Assembly (NCBI GenBank): GCA_012728565.1
Contig: JAAYEV010000115.1
Span: 1 to 38,698 of the forward strand
Source: Clostridiales bacterium
GTDB lineage: Bacteria; Bacillota; Clostridia; Ch29
DNA: 38,698 nt
Direction of reading: 5' to 3'
A model generated the notes under the pieces. That model ran no database searches and was not told where the DNA came from. It saw only the letters and a program-made list of their open reading frames with translations. How positions within the stretch are numbered: the first letter of the stretch is position 1; each line of letters begins with the position of its first letter. Below are positions 33,377-38,698 of this stretch, piece after piece. The translations under genes were made by a program, and so were the position numbers.

Positions 33377-34162
33377 TTATTCTCTCAAGTCTTTCATTAT
33401 TATTGTTTTATCTTTTGTGGACTGGTCAACGCGCTTTATCGGTTTGGCCGGTGTTCCGGCCACAACCGTTTCCGGCTCCACGTCCTTGGTTACCACCGAA
33501 CCCGCAGCCACTACCGCGCCTTTTCCTATCCTGACCCCTTCCAGTATTACCGCATTGGCGCCAATAAGGACATCATCCTCTATAATGACGGGGGTGCTGC
33601 TGGGGGGTTCCAGGACACCGGCAATTACAGCCCCGGCTCCCACGTGCACGTTTTTCCCGACTATTCCCCGGGCGCCTATTACGGCGTTCATATCTATCAT
33701 GGCACCGTCTCCTATATCCGCGCCTATATTGATTACCGCCCCCATCATGATTACCGCGCCTTTGCCTATCTTTACCCTGTCCCTTATAACGGCACCGGGC
33801 TCAATACGGGCATCTATGTTTTTTAAGTCCAAAAGGGGTATCGCCGAGTTTCTTCGGTCACATTCCAAGTGGATTTTCCTGATTCTCTGAGCGCAGATCT
33901 CCAAAAGTTTTGCAAACCCTGCATATTCGCCTACTGCAATCCAGAAATTATTGCTTCCGTACAGCTGCAGGTTCTCTGCCTCAACTCCCTCCAGGTCACC
34001 GTCGATATAGGCTTTCACGGGAGTGGTTTTTACAGCGTTTTTTATAAAAGCGGCAATTTTATACGGGTCATTGAGGTCATCCTCGCGGCAGCAGCAGTAT
34101 TGGGTGCCTGCAACATCTTCCCGGCAGCTGCATCCTCCGCTATTGCATGCGTCCTTTGTCAT
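33377..34162 (-). CDS. dapH: Tetrahydrodipicolinate N-acetyltransferase with cysteine-rich N-terminus
   Basis: This 261-residue cytoplasmic enzyme acetylates tetrahydrodipicolinate in the acetylase branch of lysine synthesis. The C-terminal half is a left-handed beta-helix of hexapeptide repeats ([32 protein letters not shown] and on), ending in AGTPAKPIK. The family domain starts near residue 32 ([21 protein letters not shown]). Before it is an unusual extension with six cysteines at 6, 11, 13, 23, 24 and 25; Bacillus DapH is about 236 residues and lacks it. No other start codon exists between residue 1 and the family domain, and GGAAAGGACGG precedes the start, so the extension is probably translated. 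It may bind metal or be redox-active; unproven. Confidence 0.9.
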   Translation of the reverse strand: MTKDACNSGGCSCREDVAGTQYCCCREDDLNDPYKIAAFIKNAVKTTPVKAYIDGDLEGVEAENLQLYGSNNFWIAVGEYAGFAKLLEICAQRIRKIHLECDRRNSAIPLLDLKNIDARIEPGAVIRDRVKIGKGAVIMMGAVINIGADIGDGAMIDMNAVIGARGIVGKNVHVGAGAVIAGVLEPPSSTPVIIEDDVLIGANAVILEGVRIGKGAVVAAGSVVTKDVEPETVVAGTPAKPIKRVDQSTKDKTIIMKDLRE

Positions 34163-34193
34163 TTGTGCATCCGTCCTTTCCGTCTCTATGTCG

Positions 34194-34949
34194 TTATGAT
34201 AGAATACTGTCCATATTGTACAGCCCGGGTTTTTGCGCGGTAATAAACCGGGCGGCCCTTAGAGCCCCGAGGGCGAAAATTCTGCGGGATAGGGCCAGGT
34301 GCCTTATCTCAATAATTTCGTCCGGTCCTGCAAATAGTACGCTGTGTTCCCCCGGCATTGTTCCGCCCCGTATTGCGTGAATTCCTATCTCGTTTTGCTG
34401 CCTTTTTTCCGACTGCGGGGTCCTCCCGTATACAAACTCCCTGTTTTGGTCCAACGTTTCTTTTATGGCCTTTGCCAGCATAAGAGCTGTGCCGCTGGGA
34501 GCGTCGGCTTTCTGGTTGTGATGAAACTCGGTTATTTCTATGTCAAAACCCTCGGACAGCACCGAGGCTACCCTGCAGCAGATGTCCTTGACCAGGTTGA
34601 CACCCAGCGACATGTTGGCGGTATGGAAAACCGGCACCGTCTCTGCCGCCCGCTCCAGCAGCTTTGTATGTTCTCTGCCCAGGCCGGTGGTCGCAACCAT
34701 AAGCGCCGTCTTGGTCCTTTCGGCGTAAGATACCAGCGCGGGTATGGATTCCGGCCGGGAAAAATCTATTATAAGGTCCGCACTGCCTTCGAACATGTCA
34801 ATGTTTTCAAAAACGGGGTACCCATAGGGGCTGGGCTGGGTGTTTTTGTCTATGCCGGCCACTATTTGGATATCGGATGTCTTTGATACTTCCTCCGAAA
34901 CCACCCTTCCCATTTTACCGTTACAACCGTTCAATATGGCTTTTATCAT
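34194..34949 (-). CDS. dapB: 4-hydroxy-tetrahydrodipicolinate reductase
   Basis: This 251-residue cytoplasmic enzyme reduces the DapA product with NAD(P)H. The dinucleotide-binding motif GCNGKMGR is at residues 8-15, ATTGLG follows, and the catalytic region [18 protein letters not shown] carries the histidine and lysine of the active site. Length is slightly short but normal for Gram-positive DapB. It begins four bases after the dapA stop; dapH follows after 31 bases. Confidence 0.95.
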   Translation of the reverse strand: MIKAILNGCNGKMGRVVSEEVSKTSDIQIVAGIDKNTQPSPYGYPVFENIDMFEGSADLIIDFSRPESIPALVSYAERTKTALMVATTGLGREHTKLLERAAETVPVFHTANMSLGVNLVKDICCRVASVLSEGFDIEITEFHHNQKADAPSGTALMLAKAIKETLDQNREFVYGRTPQSEKRQQNEIGIHAIRGGTMPGEHSVLFAGPDEIIEIRHLALSRRIFALGALRAARFITAQKPGLYNMDSILS

Positions 34950-34953
34950 GCCC

Positions 34954-35841
34954 TTACCCCCTCAGAGTAAATCCATAATCCACCAGCGTCTTTTTGAGGA
35001 ATTCAAGATTTTGGTCGGTCATGGTGGTAAGGGGCAGTCTCAGCTTGCCCACGTTGTAACCCAGAAGGTTCATGGCTGTTTTAACCGGTATCGGGTTAAC
35101 CTCGCAGAACAGGGCCTTGAATATGGGCATAATCTTAAGCTGCAGTTCCTTGCTTTTTTGTACGTCGCCCTCAAGGTAGGAGGCCACCATGTCGTGCATT
35201 TCTTCCGGTATTATGTTTGCGGTCACCGATATAACTCCCTTGCCGCCGAGGGACAAAAGGGGCACCACCTGGTCGTCGTTCCCGGAGTAAAGGTCTAATT
35301 TATCCCCGCACAGGTACGCGGTCTCTGCAATCTGGGTAAAGTTTCCGCTGGCTTCCTTAATCCCTGATATGTTTTTGTGTTCGCACAGTTTGCGGAGAGT
35401 ATCCGGCGTAATGTTCATACCGGTTCTTCCGGGTACGTTGTAAATTATTATGGGGATGTCGATACTGTCCGCTACGGCGGTGAAATGCTCCACCAGCCCT
35501 TTCTGGGTTGATTTGTTGTAATACGGTGTAATGACTAAGACAGCATCCGCCCCCACTTCCTGGGCGTATTGGCTCCTCTTTATGGTCTTGGCGGTGTCGT
35601 TCGTTCCGGTGCCCGCTATCACCGGTATTCTCTTGTCGGTTTTTTCCACGGTGTACTTTATGGCTGCCCTAAGCTCTTCCTCGGTCATCGTGGACGCTTC
35701 TCCCGTGGTGCCGCAGATTATGATGGCATCTGTCTTGCGCTCAACATGCATATCGATGAGTTCGCCGAGCTTTTGAAAGTCTATACCGTCTTCCGTAAAG
35801 GGAGTTACAATGGCAACTCCTGATCCGGTAAATACTGACAT
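34954..35841 (-). CDS. dapA: 4-hydroxy-tetrahydrodipicolinate synthase
   Basis: This 295-residue cytoplasmic lyase condenses aspartate semialdehyde with pyruvate. Family motifs are [14 protein letters not shown], the tyrosine in [13 protein letters not shown] and the Schiff-base lysine in GIKEASGN. Length is standard. The ribosome site on the minus strand contains AGGAGG. It follows asd after 117 bases; that gap has no strong terminator or promoter. Confidence 0.96.
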   Translation of the reverse strand: MSVFTGSGVAIVTPFTEDGIDFQKLGELIDMHVERKTDAIIICGTTGEASTMTEEELRAAIKYTVEKTDKRIPVIAGTGTNDTAKTIKRSQYAQEVGADAVLVITPYYNKSTQKGLVEHFTAVADSIDIPIIIYNVPGRTGMNITPDTLRKLCEHKNISGIKEASGNFTQIAETAYLCGDKLDLYSGNDDQVVPLLSLGGKGVISVTANIIPEEMHDMVASYLEGDVQKSKELQLKIMPIFKALFCEVNPIPVKTAMNLLGYNVGKLRLPLTTMTDQNLEFLKKTLVDYGFTLRG

Positions 35842-35958
35842 AAGATCATCCTCCTATTTTTGCTGATTAAACAGCTTTATATTTTTAAAACATTTTTTCC
35901 GGGTTTAAGTGATGCCGTGCCGAGAAACGGTTTTTCACAATACTTTTGTTCGCCTGCG

Positions 35959-36951
35959 TTAGTTTTTACCGATAACCAGTTCCGCAATCTGCACCGCATT
36001 TGTGGCGGCACCTTTTCTGACGTTGTCCGCCACCACCCAGAGGTTTACGCCGCTTTTTACGCTCTCATCCCTTCTAATGCGGCCTACGTACACCAGGTCG
36101 GTATCGGCGGCAACCGTTGCCAGCGGATACAGGTTGCTGCACGGGTCGTCCATCACTTTTATCCCGGGGCTTTTTCCAAGGAGCTCTTTGAGGTCCTCCA
36201 AGTCGAAGTCTTTTTTCAGCTCCACGTTGACCGATTCGCTGTGGCACTTTTCCACGGGCACCCTGACGGTGGTTGCCGTTATCCTCATTGTATCGTCTCC
36301 CAGTATCTTCCGTGTCTCGTCAATCATCTTCATTTCTTCCTTGGTATATCCGTTATCGAGGAACACGTCTATATGGGGCAGGCAGTTGTTGACTATCGGA
36401 TGGGGATACAGGGACGGTCCTTTACCCGCCAGCCCGTCGGTCAAGTCCTTAATCCCTTTGTAACCCGAGCCGGAGACCGCCTGGTAGGTGGAGAAAACCA
36501 CCCTTTCTACTCCATACCTGTCCTGAAGGGGTTTTAGTACCACCACCGCCTGGATGGTGGAGCAGTTGGGATTTGCTATGATACCCTTATGTTTTTTTAC
36601 TTCCTGGGGGTTTACCTCCGGGACCACCAGCGGTACGTCCTTATCCATTCTCCAGGCGCTGCTGTTGTCCACCACCACTACTCCCTTCGAAGCGGCTATG
36701 GGCGCATACTTTTTGCTTATTTCCCCGCCGGCGGAAAAGAGTGCCAGGTCTATGCCCCTGTCGAAGGAATCTTCCCCCAGTTTTTCCACAAGGTATTCTT
36801 TTCCTTTGAATTCAAGGGTTTTGCCCTCCGACCTGCCGGATGCAAAAAGGTAAAGTTCACCCACCGGGAAGTCCCGTTCCTCCAGTACCTTGAGGAATGT
36901 CCTGCCCACCATTCCTGTTGCTCCTACGATTGCTACCCTGAAACCTTTCAA
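35959..36951 (-). CDS. asd: Aspartate-semialdehyde dehydrogenase
   Basis: This 330-residue cytoplasmic enzyme reduces aspartyl phosphate to aspartate semialdehyde with NADPH. The N-terminal nucleotide-binding motif VGATGMVGR (9-17) and the catalytic cysteine in NPNCSTIQ (C130) are visible, followed by YQAVSGSG. Length is normal. It is the first gene after the lysine riboswitch, so lysine should switch off the whole asd-dapA-dapB-dapH-lysC order. Confidence 0.96.
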   Translation of the reverse strand: MKGFRVAIVGATGMVGRTFLKVLEERDFPVGELYLFASGRSEGKTLEFKGKEYLVEKLGEDSFDRGIDLALFSAGGEISKKYAPIAASKGVVVVDNSSAWRMDKDVPLVVPEVNPQEVKKHKGIIANPNCSTIQAVVVLKPLQDRYGVERVVFSTYQAVSGSGYKGIKDLTDGLAGKGPSLYPHPIVNNCLPHIDVFLDNGYTKEEMKMIDETRKILGDDTMRITATTVRVPVEKCHSESVNVELKKDFDLEDLKELLGKSPGIKVMDDPCSNLYPLATVAADTDLVYVGRIRRDESVKSGVNLWVVADNVRKGAATNAVQIAELVIGKN

Positions 36952-37028
36952 GTCCTCTCCTCCTCAAGAAAAGTTTTCCTTAATACAATAATATTATGTA
37001 AGGAAACGTTTTATATTTATAAAGCTAT

Positions 37029-37056
37029 AAAAAAGCCGACACCTATAGGCGCCGGC
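37029..37056 (-). terminator. Riboswitch expression-platform terminator
   Basis: On the minus strand GCCGGCGCC-UAUA-GGUGUCGGC forms a nine-pair stem (two G-U pairs) followed by UUUUUU. It sits between the lysine aptamer and asd and is the off-state terminator of the riboswitch. Confidence 0.9.
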
Positions 37057-37102
37057 AGATGTCATAACCACACAGGCCTACTGTTTGTGCAGGCCTTACT
37101 TG

Positions 37103-37266
37103 TGGTAGCGCTCCACCGGATACGGTGACAGTTATCCGGCTGTTAACCGGATACCCAGGCAGCACTCCGAGGGAGGGGTACCGCCTTCGGCATTTTTCCC
37201 TTTCGATATCCTTCAACGGAGTCCCTCCTCCTTAGGATACTTACTGATGAAAGATGCGCCTCTACC
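37103..37266 (-). promoter_or_regulatory. Lysine riboswitch (L-box) aptamer
   Basis: Read on the minus strand it begins GGTAGAGGCGCATC and ends GGAGCGCTACC, which close the P1 helix. Between them are the L-box signatures AGTAAGTA, GAAAGGGAAAAATGCCGAAG, and the later CTGGG and GGAGCGCTAC elements. This is the established lysine-sensing aptamer that terminates transcription when lysine binds. A pairing region between aptamer and terminator (about 37060-37100) can serve as antiterminator. Position before asd of a lysine operon agrees. Confidence 0.95.
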
Positions 37267-37287
37267 AATTCTTTATTAATTTTAACT

Positions 37288-37316
37288 ATGATAACATTAT
37301 CCAGGCTGTTTGTCAA
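37288..37316 (-). promoter_or_regulatory. Promoter of the lysine operon
   Basis: On the minus strand TTGACA (37316 to 37311) and TATCAT (37293 to 37288) are 17 bases apart. The start near 37281 leaves a short lead before the L-box. Confidence 0.8.
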
Positions 37317-37349
37317 TGAATTGAATGCCTATTGTCCGTCCCGCAGGTA

Positions 37350-37378
37350 TTGTTTTATCGGACGGGGAATGGTATATT
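37350..37378 (+). promoter_or_regulatory. Candidate promoter of the M20 amidohydrolase gene
   Basis: TTGTTT (37350-37355) and TATATT (37373-37378) are 17 bases apart. An inverted repeat CCGTCC (37336-37341) / GGACGG (37360-37365) surrounds the -35 and could be an operator. It is divergent from the lysine-operon promoter. Confidence 0.5.
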
Positions 37379-37416
37379 TTACTTAACAAAAACACGGCAG
37401 CGGGAGGAGTTGTGCC

Positions 37417-38604
37417 TTGATTAAAGCCAGAAAAGCTGTGGAAGGCCTGAAAGAGGATGTAATACGTTTGCGAAGAAAGCTTCATTCAAATCCCGAAAGG
37501 GGCTTGGAGGAGTATGAAACCTCCCGCACCCTCCGGGAATATTTTGAAGGGTTGGGAGCACGGGTAAGTACCGGCCTGTTTGGCACGGCGGTTATCGTGG
37601 ATATAGCCGGAAAGAAGGGGGACAGGTGCTACGCCTTCAGGGCGGATATGGACGCCCTTCCGGTGGAGGAGCGAACCGGTCTGCCCTTTTCTTCTGCGAA
37701 AAAGGGCATGATGCATGCCTGCGGACATGACGGTCATATGGCGGTGCTGGCCGGCTTTGGCAGGTATCTACTGCAGAACAGGGAAAGTCTTACGCAAAAC
37801 GTGCGGCTTATATTCCAGCCGGCGGAGGAAGGCCCGGGAGGAGCCCTGCCCCTTGTGAAGGCCGGAGTGCTGGAGAACCCCAAGGTGGACGGTATATTCG
37901 GGCTTCACCTTTACCCGGAGCTGGAGGAGGGCAGGATAGGTTCAAGGCCGGGGCCAATGATGGCCCAGACCGAGGAGGTATACATAGACGTATTCGGTCA
38001 GGGCTGTCACGGCGCGCAGCCCCACAAGGGCAGGGATGCAGTGGTGGCGGCGGGTCACATAATTGTCGCCTGCCAGACCATAGTAAGCAGGTCGGTAAGT
38101 CCCATGGAGGCTGCGGTATTTACCATCGGCAGGGTGGACGCCGGGGAACGCCTTAACGTGGTGGCAGGAAGCGCACGGCTGGAGGGTACCATGCGGACCT
38201 TCAGGGAAGAGGACTACAACATAGTAAAGGATAGGATTATAACCATTACCAAGGGGATAGGCCGGGCCTTTGGCTGTGAAACCAGGGTGGGGTTTGGCAA
38301 CGGGCTTCCGGCGGTGGTGAATGACAAAGGGCTGTTCGATTTATTATGTGACGCTGCCGGGGATAAGGATTTGGAAATAATAAACCCGGTAATGCTGGCG
38401 GAGGACTTTTCCTACTACCAGAGGGAGGTACCGGGCGTATTTTTCATGCTGGGTACAAGGAACGAGAAAAAGGGGTACGTGCACCCCCTCCACAGCTGTT
38501 ATTTCAATTTCAACGAGGACGTATTGACCGTTGGTATAGAAATGTTTGTAAGGATATTGGAAAGACTGGGGGCGTTCAGTCAATCTCCTCCAGATGGCTG
38601 CTGA
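37417..38604 (+). CDS. M20 family amidohydrolase, possible N-acetyl-diaminopimelate deacetylase
   Basis: This 395-residue metal-dependent amidohydrolase has metal-ligand motifs HACGHDGH (100-107, with C102 and H104), PAEEGPGG (E137-E138), FGLHLYP (H164) and YVHPLHS near the end. The dimerisation domain begins near GPMMAQTEEVYIDVFGQGCHGAQPHKGRDAV. These mark the M20D group (hippurate hydrolase, IAA-amino acid hydrolase, Bacillus N-acetyl-diaminopimelate deacetylase). Its position divergent from the lysine operon, which uses the acetylated route, makes the deacetylase role attractive but not proven; the aminotransferase of that route is not in the window. The start is TTG with GGGAGGAG seven bases upstream. 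Its 3' end overlaps the opposite-strand gene by 29 bases. Confidence 0.85.
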   Translation: MIKARKAVEGLKEDVIRLRRKLHSNPERGLEEYETSRTLREYFEGLGARVSTGLFGTAVIVDIAGKKGDRCYAFRADMDALPVEERTGLPFSSAKKGMMHACGHDGHMAVLAGFGRYLLQNRESLTQNVRLIFQPAEEGPGGALPLVKAGVLENPKVDGIFGLHLYPELEEGRIGSRPGPMMAQTEEVYIDVFGQGCHGAQPHKGRDAVVAAGHIIVACQTIVSRSVSPMEAAVFTIGRVDAGERLNVVAGSARLEGTMRTFREEDYNIVKDRIITITKGIGRAFGCETRVGFGNGLPAVVNDKGLFDLLCDAAGDKDLEIINPVMLAEDFSYYQREVPGVFFMLGTRNEKKGYVHPLHSCYFNFNEDVLTVGIEMFVRILERLGAFSQSPPDGC

Positions 38605-38698
38605 GCTTTTTCAGCAGGATGTAAAGCAGCTTTTTTTCAAGTTCTGTCATATCGGCGGCTTCCAACAGTCCCTTTGGGCCGCCGGACAGTATGGCGGA
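38576..38698 (-). CDS. C-terminal end of an unidentified protein (cut by window edge)
   Basis: An open frame runs from the window edge to a stop at 38576, encoding 40 residues that are leucine- and lysine-rich and clearly helical (MTELEKKLLYILLKKLSSHLEEID tail). I cannot identify the protein from this piece. It converges with the amidohydrolase gene and overlaps its last codons; the same tail-to-tail overlap occurs at folC. The coding sense is judged from the amphipathic helix and codon use, so it is uncertain. Confidence 0.45.
   Translation of the reverse strand, partial: SAILSGGPKGLLEAADMTELEKKLLYILLKKLSSHLEEID

Overview
The window looks like chromosomal DNA from a Gram-positive anaerobe of the Clostridia. 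The evidence is strong GGAGG-type ribosome sites with frequent GTG/TTG starts, a T-box leader in front of valS, a lysine riboswitch in front of the lysine operon, the acetylase (DapH) route to diaminopimelate, an OppABCDF system, and heavy use of AGG and ATA codons. No phage, integrase, IS transposase or CRISPR array was found. The accessory material is small palindromic repeats and one ABC module with different codon habits.

Left part (1-12.3 kb): a copper operon (copA, copZ) sits behind a near-consensus promoter with a CsoR-type operator at its start point. Next come two consecutive TetR-ABC efflux modules. Module 1 is TetR, ATPase and FtsX-type permease. Module 2 is TetR, ATPase, FtsX-type permease and a membrane-fusion protein. 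Each TetR gene has its own promoter with a palindrome over the -35 region, so each is probably autoregulated. A small membrane protein ends this block.

Middle (12.3-28.9 kb): a small unknown gene and a repeat-rich gap, then a PgsA-type phosphatidyltransferase overlapping a signal-peptidase gene block, T-box-controlled valS, and folC. After these come a one-domain UPF0016 (Gdt1-like) gene on the minus strand, a 55-residue zinc ribbon with a possible sigma-54 promoter, and a five-gene peptide ABC transporter with an internal hairpin terminator after the binding-protein gene. Last are a divergent MurE-like ligase, a double OB-fold SSB-like protein and a cysteine desulfidase-family protein.

Right part (29-38.7 kb), mostly minus strand: argGH has a clear promoter and ArgR-type boxes. 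The order asd-dapA-dapB-dapH-lysC follows a complete lysine riboswitch with terminator. Divergent from asd is an M20 amidohydrolase that could supply the N-acetyl-diaminopimelate deacetylase step. The C-terminal end of another minus-strand gene is cut by the window edge.

Most notable are: (1) a dispersed small element with an invariant core, GGGACGGTTC, enclosed by inverted arms that differ from copy to copy but stay complementary; (2) a MurE-like ligase lacking the normal amino-acid-recognition motifs; (3) a six-cysteine N-terminal extension on DapH; (4) a second, three-way-junction palindrome family. Functions are read from motifs and family knowledge; no database search was run.
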